This document shows positions 8,641-18,694 of a DNA stretch of 64,000 nt, piece after piece (the stretch's first letter is position 1; each line of letters begins with the position of its first letter). The notes beneath the pieces are model-generated. The model was not told where the DNA came from. It searched no databases and saw only the letters and a list, made by a program, of their open reading frames with translations. The position numbers and the translations under genes are program-made. The stretch is from Anas platyrhynchos (lineage: Eukaryota > Chordata > Aves > Anseriformes > Anatidae): the NCBI RefSeq assembly GCF_047663525.1, contig NC_092589.1, positions 78,294,501 to 78,358,500 on the forward strand, written 5' to 3'.

Positions 8641-9830
8641 TGAATCCTCGGAGCCAGACCCGGGCGCGATTGGAGTTTGCCTTTTACTTTCCCAGCGCCC
8701 GGCCGCTAAAGGAGCGCCCCACGACGGGGCTTTTGGGGCTGGCCCAGGAGCAGGTGGAGAGGAGCGAGGGGAGGCGGCCGAGCCCCTCCGGCAGGCAAAG
8801 GGGATTGCAGCGGGCACTTCCCAAAGCCCGCACCGGGGAGCTGTGCGGGACAACGTGTAGAAAATAGAAATAAAAGCGAGAGCAAGCTCCCCGTCCCTGG
8901 GCGATGCAGCTAATGGTTGTTTTCTTCTTTCCTGCAGCGATCGCGGCCGGTGGAGGCGAGCAGCGCCCCGGGAAGGGCTCAGCCGAAGCGCCCGGGGGCA
9001 CGGCCCTCTGGCCCCCTCCGGCCCTCTCCAGTTTTTGGGGTCGAGCTGGGCTGGCGGCAGGAAGAAGGTGGCTCCTCTCCCTCCCCAAACACCCCCAGGG
9101 CTCTCCAGCGCCTTGCTCGCCTCCAGGCCGAGGGGATGCCCAGCCTGGGGGTGCCACCGGGCTTTCCCTCACCACCCAGCACGGGACATGGCTGGGGACA
9201 CCCTGGGGGGACCGGGGACCGCAGCAGCCCCCCAGAGCATCCTCAGCCCGGTGCAATGGGGGCAGCCCCCCCAAAGCACCCGCAGCCCGGCTGGGGACCC
9301 CACTCCTGCCTTCCCCGGGCCCGGCCCGGTGCCGGTGGGGCTGCTCTTGGAGCCTGCCCCGGGGGAGATGCAGGAGGGGCCGGGGGGGGGTCTGGAAAGT
9401 TTCTTTGGCTCGGGGAGGAAGAAGAGGAGCGAGGCGAGCAGGAAGGCCGGGCCATTGTCCACAGAGGGTGCATTTTTGCCAGCCTGGCGTTGGTTGCTAT
9501 AGTGAGGAGAGAGAGAGAGCGGGGAGGGGGGGAGGAAAAAAAAAATCAAAAAAAAAAAAAAAAAGGAAGAAAAAAAAAAAAAAGCCCAACCAACCCGAAA
9601 CCGAACAGAGGAGCACAGTTCGCCTCCCTCCGCGCTCCAGCCGGGGCCGCGCCGCCCGCTCCCAACCAAAATAAGAGCGGGGCCGGGGCTGCCCCGGCGG
9701 GTCCCGCTCCTGCCCGCCCCGCGGCCGTCCCGCAGCCGTCCCGCAGCGCTGCGGGGCGCCCCGGCTCCCGCAGCCCGGCCCTGCTGCACGCCCCGCAGAG
9801 CATCCGTGGCACCGCTCCTGACCACCAGCT
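8640..9830. other. CpG-rich block 2-3.2 kb upstream of POU3F2
   Basis: A second GC-rich region is interrupted by purine-rich A/G tracts at about 9505-9585. Open frames are long but low in complexity. A strong plus-strand splice acceptor ends at 8937. It could be the exon or promoter region of an unannotated non-coding transcript, or part of the POU3F2 CpG domain. Confidence 0.45.
8908..8938 (+). promoter_or_regulatory. Strong splice-acceptor-like site with branch-point-like motif
   Basis: A CTAAT branch-like word at 8910-8914 is followed by a T/C tract and CCTGCAG|C with the AG at 8936-8937. Spacing and composition fit a real 3' splice site. No partner donor or exon could be fixed. Confidence 0.35.
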
Positions 9831-9851
9831 GCTGGGGGGCCTTTGTGCTTT

Positions 9852-9910
9852 GTTTTTTTTTTTTTCAGTCTTTTTTTTTTTTTTTATCTTTTTTTTTTTC
9901 TTTTTTTTTG
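9852..9910 (+). repeat. T-rich low-complexity tract
   Basis: Three long T runs are separated by CAGTC, ATC and C. It marks the right edge of the 8.6-9.8 kb CpG-rich block. Confidence 0.9.
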
Positions 9911-9950
9911 GTGCCTAAATAATCTGCAGAAGGGGGGCCGGCTTGTCCCG

Positions 9951-9958
9951 ATGCAAAT
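9951..9958 (+). promoter_or_regulatory. Canonical octamer ATGCAAAT
   Basis: An exact POU-factor octamer lies 3.3 kb upstream of the POU3F2 start, in non-repetitive sequence between two T-rich tracts. It is the nearest exact octamer to the promoter that I found. Confidence 0.5.
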
Positions 9959-10002
9959 GAACGGCTCTTAAATTCGGAGAGAGACTCTTATTTTGCAGCA
10001 GT

Positions 10003-10003
<1 letters not shown>

Positions 10004-10033
<30 letters not shown>
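10004..10033 (+). repeat. Poly-T homopolymer, 30 bp
   Basis: An uninterrupted run of 30 T, which is long for a homopolymer in this genome context. Confidence 0.95.
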
Positions 10034-10035
<2 letters not shown>

Positions 10036-10287
10036 CTCGCTATTGAACTTTGAAAACAGTGCGGCGGGGGGAAGGCGATAATGAAGGCTCTCGGAGGCTT
10101 AAGATTTAGTTAAGTGAGTGACTCAAGATGGCAAGAAGAAAGTTAGTTACTTAGTTAATTGGGAATTATTCACCTTCCGAGATCGGCGCCGCAGTTTGTT
10201 CAACTGACAGCGCGCACTTGGGGCGGGGGGAAGGAGGCAGGCAGGGCGGGGAGGAGGGGAGGACGCAGATTTCACTTGTTTTTTTTT

Positions 10288-10289
<2 letters not shown>

Positions 10290-10319
<30 letters not shown>
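10290..10319 (+). repeat. Poly-T homopolymer, 30 bp
   Basis: Another uninterrupted run of 30 T, preceded by nine T and CC. Together with the run at 10 kb it brackets a complex segment at 10,034-10,260 that holds homeodomain-like AGTTAATTGG. Confidence 0.95.
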
Positions 10320-10689
10320 CAGGACAAGTTAAATTGCAGCTGAAGGAGAGAGGTCAGTATCTTTTCAAATCAATCTCTCTGTCTGTCTGCCTCTGTCCCC
10401 ATCTATTCCCTGCAAAAGGAAAAGCTCCAACTTTGTTCCTCCATCTGTTCTGTATCGTCTGCAATCGGCAGTTCTTTAGATTGCATGCACTTTTGCTCCC
10501 GATGGAGTGAAACTTTAAAGGTGTACAGTCACTTATCTGAAATAGGGAAAAATAAAAGTCGTCCTTTCCAATCACATAGCACAACTGTTCTCTTCCCGTT
10601 CAATTGTTAAGTTTCTTTTTTCTTTTTTTTTTTTTTCTTTTCCTTTTTCTTTCGGTCTCATTTTCGAATTGCGGTTGACAAGTTTTATT

Positions 10690-11210
10690 TAAAAAAAAAA
10701 AAAAAACACTTTACAAGCCACCACTTAATGCATTATTCACATTTTTAAAAATGCTTGAAAGAAATCACGTTAATGAAGAGAACATTTGTAGTAATTTGGT
10801 GATAATTATCAGAATCACCAAATATTCGCAAAGGCTTTAACATTACGTGTTGGAAGAAAAGCAAAACACATTATTTTAATAGTCTGATATGCAAACTATG
10901 GACCATTCAATTACATGGCTTAATAATGCATACATGATGTGATCTTGTTATTGGGATAGGAAGGGCTGCAGTAATTCACTCCAAAGACCAAGTGTGCTCT
11001 TACATCCAGTAAAATCCATTGCCATGGATCAGGGGGCCCTGCCAAACTACATTTAAGAGAATAAAAATTAATGACTGAGAATTTGAGCGTTAAATTAACA
11101 TTAATTATATGACCTGCCTGCTGGAAAGATTAAATTTCTTACGCCCTAATTAGATAACGTCTCCTCATACATCAAACAATTTCCACTTCCAGATTTCGGT
11201 ATTAAAATGC
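10690..11210. promoter_or_regulatory. Candidate deeply conserved enhancer 4 kb upstream of POU3F2
   Basis: About 500 bp of complex AT-rich sequence are dense in homeodomain cores (TAATTA, TTAAT, ATTAATTAT). It also has an octamer-like ATGCAAAC at about 10,891 and a 10-bp inverted repeat (10,794-10,803 and 10,814-10,823). The inverted repeat encloses most of the perfect 12-bp palindrome TGATAATTATCA. It ends abruptly at GC-rich sequence at 11,215. The texture matches vertebrate developmental enhancers; conservation itself cannot be tested here. Confidence 0.45.
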
Positions 11211-11214
11211 AGAA

Positions 11215-12050
11215 CGGGGCGGCCGGGGCCGTTTGGGCTCCAGAGCCCGGGGCTCCCCGGGGCTGGGGGCGACCCTGCCTCGGGCTCGGGGGGTGGGCTC
11301 GGGGGGGGGGGGGGTCAGGGGAATTTGGGGGGGCGCCGAGGGGATGCTCGGACCCGGGTTGAGGCTCCCACGCCGGAGCTGCCGCGGGTGGACGGGGCGA
11401 GCATCCCTCGGCGCGGGCGAGGCGGATCCGCGTTTCTGTGCCTCTGTCGCGAAGGGCAGCCTCAGCGGCTCCCCGGGGAGGGGAGGAAATCCCTGGGACA
11501 CCCTCCTCGTCCCCGTCCCCTGCTCCTGATCGCCCTGGGCTCGGCCGTCACCGTCGCTTCTGGGCGGCCGGAGCGCAGCCGGCGTCCGTCGGGGCCCCCC
11601 GACGGCGGCCGGGGCCGGACACGGGTGGGAGCGGCGGGGACACGCGGCTCGGTTTCAGGGCTTCGGGTTTCAGGGCTTTAACCTGGCGTGGCTGCCGCTT
11701 CCGCAGGGAGAGAAATAGAGAAATAAATAAATAAACGGGAGGGAGAGCAAGAGAGAGAAGAGAGGGGGGGGGAGCTGCGGGGGGTGCGTGGGAGAGGGCG
11801 GCGGCAGCAGGGCGTTGTACCGGGGCCGGGGGCGTTTTACCGGGGGCTTCAGGAAAGCTTCTGTGACCGACAGAGGAGAGCCCTTGTTGGGGGGCTGCCG
11901 GGGGAGGCAGGGGATGGGCAGAGCCAAGGGTGGGCTGTTGGAGCCCATGGGTTTCCCCGTGCCCACCCGTGTGACAGGTGGAGGCAGGGGGCACCTCAGC
12001 CCCCTCCCCAGCTCGAAGAGAATGGGGAGGAAGGGGAGCCGTGGCATTGT
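11215..12050. other. Outermost CpG-rich block of the POU3F2 domain
   Basis: This is the last strongly CpG-rich block on the upstream side, with G runs at about 11,298-11,312 and an A/G-rich patch at 11,700-11,770. Beyond about 12.1 kb, composition falls to the genome average. No coding frame is convincing. Confidence 0.55.
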
Positions 12051-12099
12051 AAAATGTTACCTCGTTCTCCTTCGTGTTGTGGGACTAGGTAGTTGCTTT

Positions 12100-15000
12100 T
12101 TCAACTCAACTGAAACTCGGCTGGTGTTGGCGCTGCGTTGCTGCTCCTCCACGAGCTTCAGCATTTGTCTAAAATGCCCCTGTCTTGTCTGTTAGCATCC
12201 CTCGCTCACTCTCTGGACTGTTTTGATACCAAATACCAAATAACACCCAATGCTAAGTTAAGTTGCAGCTTCCAGAAAGCACATAGGTGAGGAGGAAGTG
12301 ATGGAGGAGGTAAGGGGACACGGCCTTGCTCCCGTGTTGTTCCCAGAGCTGCAGAAGCACCTCTCTCTCCTTCAGGCATGAAGCTCTAGGCCGTGCACCC
12401 AACCCCTCCTCCTTCACCAGGCCGGGGCTAAAAACGAGCACTATTCTTGGGAGAGTGAGTCTTTCTGGTAAACAGCAGATACACTTTATGCTAAATATGA
12501 TGGCAAATAAAGTCTGGCTGACAGCGGGCAAGAGCGCCGAGGGCAGCAGGAGTTAGCAGCACTCAAGAAGTCTGTGGGCTTGAGCAGCATCTCCAGCATC
12601 GCATCCACACTCCAGAAACAACCACCTCCTCCCGGAAAGCAGCTTCAAAACACGTGTAAAGGAAGCAGAGCCAGAAAAAGTACAAAAGTGTGCTGTGGCA
12701 AGCAGAAAAAAACCCTCAGCCTTTGGAGCCTCCCCCCCTGCTTGCCACTCCTTCCAGGTCGGCAGTAGCTGCTCCTGTAGCAGGTCACTTTCATCCCTGG
12801 TCAAACCTTCTGCCATCTCCTCCCACTGGCTTCAGTGGCCAAACTGAAGGGGCTGGAAAATGTATAGATGAGGGCAGAGTGATGCTGTGAAGCTGTGGTC
12901 CTCAGCTGAAGCACACCTGCACTTGTCTCGTTCCCCTGGTCATTGCACTGTGAGTGTCATAGCCTACTTGTTACAATAACTTAACAATCAGTCTAATAAT
13001 TTTATATTCACAGGTGGCTACAGGTGACATAACTGCTTTTTCCCTGAAATTGCACACGTGGATGTGGCGGGATGCCCTCTTCTCCTCACTCCTGTGATAT
13101 ATAGCTCGGAGTTTAAGGGTAACTTTAAATATTTGCAGGCCTGCACACTTTCTCCCATTCTTCTTAACCCAATGGTTTTAAATAAGCTAAATCACTCTCG
13201 TGTTTGGAGAGCAGGACGGGCAGAGGCTTTGGCTCTAGTGCTGCTACAGACGAAGTGATAGTTGCACTTGTGCAGCTGCACTTGGCTGTCTGGGGGTGCT
13301 GACTCTGGAATAGCAGGGATTTCTCTGCCTCTCCCACACACAGCCTGTGAAAGGCAATCAGTCTTCATAGGGAACAGCTCAAATAATTCATGTACCATAA
13401 TAATTGTATATTCCTGCTAAAGTGACACTGAACAGTCAATTCTTCAAGAAAAAAGATGTGCCCATCACCCTAGATAATTGCTAGTGATACATATCTAAAA
13501 AAAATATCCCTAAACACCACGATGTACGGGCAAATTAGCGATGATTCCTGAACCTAAAGCTCCCTGAGAGGAATGGGGGGCTCTTTGTGTGTGAGCTGGG
13601 TCAAGGGAACAAGCTTGGACCCCTCTCCTTTGCCTGCTAGCCCCTTCACATGGTGAGGGCTTGGTTGTGCAGAACTCCCAGTCGTCTGCTGTGCAAACAT
13701 ATGGCCGGTGTTTCCTCAGCAGGGAGCCCCCAGCTGAGATTGCACCTGTGGTATAGTGATTTGCAAGCACAGCTAAGCAGAGGTAACCCACCTACGTGCA
13801 CCGCGCGAGGCGAGTTTGCCCACTTCCATTCACCGCTGCGCCGCTGGACTGACTGCGCCTCGGCATAAATTGGTTCAAGGTGCCTTGCTTCAGCAGCCGT
13901 GCAGGGGACTGGCTTCTTAGTTATTCTGTAACTCAAAGGTGTGCAAAATAGCTGCCTAACTGGGAATAAAATTATCATAAGCGCAATTATGCCTGTGCTG
14001 AAAGGACAAGGTCATAAGAGAGAATCCAAAATGTCAACAGGACCAGTTCATGATGGATTGTCCCAGACAAAGCTGTCCAATGCTATACATCACAAAAAGT
14101 TAAAAGACGATGTAATTTATATGTTAGACTCATTGTCAATTCACACCAGAACCCGAGGAGCGGCAGACTCATTCGTAGTCCTTTTGGCCATATGGCACAT
14201 TTGGGGATGTGTGGTGAGGGTGGTTGGCAAAGCACCATTTTTACCTTCGGCGTGTCAGCTCTTCTGAGCTGACAGTAGCTTTTGCATTTGGTACAGACAG
14301 TCCCAGGGCACCCTGTGTTGGTCTACTTTCCCTGCCCTGGCTCCACAGCAACTCGCTATAGGATGGGAAGGTCTTCATGCAGCCAAGAGGGTCCTTGAGC
14401 CAGCTGTTTGCTCCAGAGTCCTGGCAGTGCTGGTTTTCACCCTGTGGACTGGTGCATTGCAGTTAAGCTGGGCTGCTCAGAGGTAACTCAGGGCTTTATT
14501 GGGTTCTGCCAGCCCCCAGATGTTTCCTCCATGGCATCTTGTCCTCTTCCCCTGTTATTTTATTTCTTCCTTTTTCTTACAGTCATCTCTTACACTAAAC
14601 TTACATATTTATCCAATTAATTTATTAAAAAAAAACAAAACAAAATAAAACTGGTCAACAACCACTCTTGATATATTATGTTGTAAGAGGTCCATATCCA
14701 TTGGTGCTGAAAAATAAATAAATGTTTAAATCCACTTGTTTTGGTTTTTAAGGCCAGGAAATGAAGACATCACTCTTCCTTGCCTCCTATCTGGATGTAT
14801 CCTGTTCATTTTAGGTGGGAATGGTGGAGCTGCCTCTTATACACACTGATACTCCCAGTTAAAAAATCTTGGTTATAATGTTGTTATATTGTAGACCAAG
14901 ATTTCCTGCTGCCAACCAGAATTCCAGCAATGAGAACAAAGGGCATGGCATCAGAGATCTTTGATTCAAAGAAAAGCTGTTACACCAATTTGATAGGACT

Positions 15001-15420
15001 GGGAAATAGTGGGAAAGTAGATGTGGGCAGAGTTTTGATCTATGGTAGAGCAGAGTGGTGGAGTCCATGGAGTAGAAAATGGAGTGAGAGGTACTGCTTT
15101 CAGACTGAGAAGATATCATGGTGACAGTGCGTGGCTGAGTGCAGCAGCAGGACTAGCTCACCAGGCATAGCTGGGGTCTTCAGCAGGACACCGTATGTCC
15201 TGTAGACACAGCGAGGGTGTAAATTGAGTCAATTTGGAAATTATATGCCTTTGGATTGTAAGCACATTGCCAACACAATGAATATGAATGGCTGTTCCAC
15301 TTCTAGAAAGGTAGCTCTCCTGGACCTTGCATTGGGACATTCTTATTGTCTTTCGCCAGACTACAAAACAAAAAAAAAACCAACAAAAAACGTAGCTAGT
15401 GCTCTTTGATTTTAATCAAA
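12100..15420. other. Gene desert, no gene seen
   Basis: This unique sequence has average composition. I see only short frames with no recognisable domain. It includes a candidate conserved element at about 13.93-14.2 kb and short A-rich patches at about 14,625-14,650. Confidence 0.6.
13930..14200. promoter_or_regulatory. Candidate conserved non-coding element
   Basis: A complex, repeat-free block has homeodomain-like (AATTAT, TAATTTAT) and SOX-like (ATTGTC twice) words. It was chosen by texture only. Confidence 0.3.
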
Positions 15421-15424
15421 GGTC

Positions 15425-15685
15425 TTCCCTTCCCTTCCCTTCCCTTCCCTTCCCTTCCCTTCCCTTCCCTTCCCTTCCCTTCCCTTCCCTTCCCTTCCCT
15501 TCCCTTCCCTTCCCTTCCCTTCCCTTCCCTTCCCTTCCCTTCCCTTCCCTTCCCTTCCCTTCCCTTCCCTTCCCTTCCCTTCCCTTCCCTTCCCTTCCCT
15601 TCCCTTCCCTTCCCTTCCCTTCCCTTCCCTTCCCTTCCCTTCCCTTCCCTTCCCTTCCCTTCCCTTCCCTTCCCTTCCCTTCCCT
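15425..15685 (+). repeat. Perfect (TTCCC)52 pentanucleotide array
   Basis: Fifty-two uninterrupted TTCCC units occupy 261 bp, a pure pyrimidine strand on plus and purine on minus. The unit is mirror-symmetric as an array, so it can form intramolecular triplex (H-DNA). Open frames across it in all phases are artefacts of the repeat. Perfect purity implies recent expansion, and the true length could differ from the assembled one. Confidence 0.98.
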
Positions 15686-15689
15686 CAAT

Positions 15690-16620
15690 TAACGTGACGC
15701 CCTAGTTAAAAAGCCAGTCATTGCCTGTGAAAAACAACAAGCTTTGCGGATCTAAATTTTGAATGCAGTCCCTCCAGAGACAATTCAGCACTAACCACAC
15801 GTACGCAGAAATGCGAGGCAGTTGGTTTTCCTTCGTATCTATTTCTGTTTGCATAGAAGATCAGAGCTCCTGTTTGTGTTTTCGTTGTGTTTCTGCATTT
15901 GCGTCAGGGGCTCTCCCATGCTCTGCTCTTTGCAAGGCTGGAAGCAGAAGCGAGCACGGTTACTTTGGAGTCCCAGCACCAGAAATAAGTTGCAGCTTTC
16001 TACCTGTTCATCTTTGGTGAGGCAGGAAGAAAGTACCTACCTCCACTGCCATTAACTTATTTCAATGGGATCCTGCAAAATGTCTAATGAACGACAACGT
16101 TCACACGACTGGGATAGTTAAAGTGGGTTTTGATGAGAAGTAAATGAAGGAATATGTATGCATATACATAGGAATACGTCTCTCCCACACCTGAGATATT
16201 TTTTCTCTGCTAGTTATGGGTGAGATGTCTTTTCTGCTTGACATTGCTGTCACTTCAGAACATTTTTGGGCAATGGGTCTGTGAGGCAAACAGATCAAAA
16301 AAAAAAAAAAAAGAAAGAAAAAAAGCGCCTTTTACAGCTAAATTAAGTGTTGGCATCTCTCACAGGACTTTATCACAATTTTTTTTTCTCCTAAAATCTC
16401 CTACTCCTGGATTTATGTAATTAAATGACAATCTCAGCTCTTGTGAGAAATAAAAAATATGGTTTCTATACATCATGATTCTAGAGGGATGCTTTAAAAA
16501 GTGATTTGAAGGTACCCTAAATGTGCAGCAACCAACAGAGAAATAAAATGAAAACCACATTTATTATTAGGAAAAATCTTGAAACTTTTAACCATGCTTG
16601 TCATTTTTAAAGTTGACTTA
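15690..16620. other. Unique intergenic sequence
   Basis: I see nothing I can name. It has an A-rich patch at about 16,298-16,324 and otherwise average, unique sequence. Confidence 0.5.
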
Positions 16621-16752
16621 TGATTTAGATTAGACATTAAGAACAGCTTTCTAACTTTTCAGCTAGAAAGCACAAGAATAGATTGCCTGGAGTGGCAGTG
16701 GGAGGATTTTGAAAATAGATTGGACAAGTGCCTGCCAGGCATGCTCTAGCTG
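16621..16752 (+). mobile_element. Old truncated CR1-type LINE 3' fragment
   Basis: The order of short blocks matches a CR1 3' region: a GATTAGACATTAAGAA-like start, CTTTCTAACTTTTCAG, ATTGCCTGGAGTGGCAGTGG, then a TTGGACAAGTGCCTGCCAGG-like end. It is well diverged and lacks the terminal repeat. CR1 is the dominant LINE of birds and other sauropsids, so this supports the organism call. Confidence 0.65.
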
Positions 16753-16754
16753 CA

Positions 16755-18663
16755 GCCCACCCAGCCCGGAGCAGTGGGGTGCACGGGTGACCCCTCGTCC
16801 TTCCCAATTTCTCTCCCAATTTGCAGGGTGCTGCATGGGGCCAGGTTGAGCCCTGGTGCTGTGGTCAGTGCAGGTGGGTGAGCACGGTGCTGTCCTGCAT
16901 GGGCAGGGGGCTGTCACACCTGGGTTTTGCTCCCCACTCAGCACCACCTTGCTGCTTGACTTCCCTGGGCATATTTTTGGCTATAAGCAGCTCCTCTGGG
17001 CAGCCAGAAGCGAGGTAGGGAGTCACCTTCTCTGCAAATGTTATCCATGAATAAACACCTTCCTAGGATTACTTAACCCGAGTCCGCAGCGTGTCTGTTT
17101 CCCTGCTGACACACCATTAGCATCTGAAGCATCTATATTTCCTGAATCGCAACAGAGATAACTTATCATTCCAGCTGCTTATCTCAGACCTGCCCTGTGG
17201 ATCCAGTGGAAAGATTTCCCCTTTAGCACGTAACAACAGGTGCCCGACACTTGCTTTGAAACCTTCCCCCTCTTTTAAAAAAGAAGATTTGGCATTCTTG
17301 CCCTGGATGCTTTGCATCTCTCTTTCCATCTCCCTGCCCATATAGCTGGGCTTATTATTATCGGCCCACCAGCCCGTATCTCCCTGGCAGTGCTATCAGT
17401 TCCACGTGACGTTTGCCCTGGGAACTTTTGGATCTGTTAGGAGGATGTCTGCATTGCAGTTGCCAAAGTTGGTGTGAAATTAAGAAATCGGTCTGGAAGC
17501 TAAGTGTTAAGGAAACTCCTTGGGAAGCTGCTGGAATGTAGAGGTAAAGGAACAAGCCCGTCTAATTGCCTTTTGTGCCTCTTTTTTCTCTCAGCAGCTC
17601 CTCTGGATATCAAGTCAGCACATATTATCTTGCGCAGAGGTTCGCGTTCTGCAGAGAGAGTCAGCAGGCAAAAGTGCCTGTAACAATTAGTGTGACAGCC
17701 CCTGCGAGCAGGAGAGTGGGAACAGAGATGGGAGCGCACAGGAGACGTCTGTCTGCAGCCCCTCTTCCACCGAGGGCAATTCAGGCACTGGCTTGGCTGA
17801 AGAGCATCCAGGCTCAGCCAGATTCAGCATTATTTCATGGGCAGGTGCTGGGAAAACGCTCTTCTGTTCCTCCTTGCTCCCTCCTGCCCTGGGTAGTTTT
17901 GCTGTGGATGAAGGCATGGGGAGGGGAATTGTCTGCAGCTCCCGTCTTCTGAGCTGCAATAACACCAGGTGTCCCACGGCCACAGCTGCCACCACCATGA
18001 TCCTTACCGCAGCTTTAGGTATGAAAATAGACAAGCTTCAATGCAGGAGGTAGATCAGGGTAATAAGCAGAGCTTTATTCTTGCTATCCCGAGTACTGGT
18101 ATTCCTAAATCACGTGCTTCTTCTTGCCATGAAATCTTATCAGAAGCAGTGGAAAGGTGCACATAACTAACCACCGAGACTAGATTCATTGGCTGGAACT
18201 TTATTATAAGAGATACCAGAAGCATGAAAGACACGCTGGCGCTATCACCTATAGATAAATTCCTTGATGTTTTTCATCATAGGATCCTGCTTCCTCCTGC
18301 TTATATAGTTTTGCCATCTGTCTTGATTTGACTGTTTCAGTGCTCGATGTTTTCATCCAGATCAAGATCCAGGAGACAAGCAAAAATATATAAGCAGCCC
18401 ATCTTTCATTTCAAAGGAAAAGCTTCTAAAGTTTGCAAAGTTTGCAAGGAAAGATGCAATGAGAAATGTAAACCACCTCAAAAAGCAAAAGCAGGGACCA
18501 GCTTTTACTGTTATTTGAAAAATCATGGTTTTACAGCTAATCTATGAGGCTTTTTGTGCATGGACTGATTTGTAGTTTCTTAATGATTGGGACTGGCAGT
18601 ATTGTTTAAAGCTGTGCCAGACTTTCAACAATGAAACAGTGTTTTTTTTTTTTGTTGTTTTTT

Positions 18664-18694
<31 letters not shown>

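Noticed and set aside
8904..9918. Frames of 250-330 codons in the 8.9-9.9 kb CpG-rich block
   Set aside because: They run through poly-A/poly-T tracts as Lys and Phe strings and are Pro/Gly-rich elsewhere, with no coding signature.
15399..15705. Open frames translating as repeated PFPSL or GKGRE units
   Set aside because: They are created entirely by the TTCCC array, whose 5-bp unit reads open in every phase.
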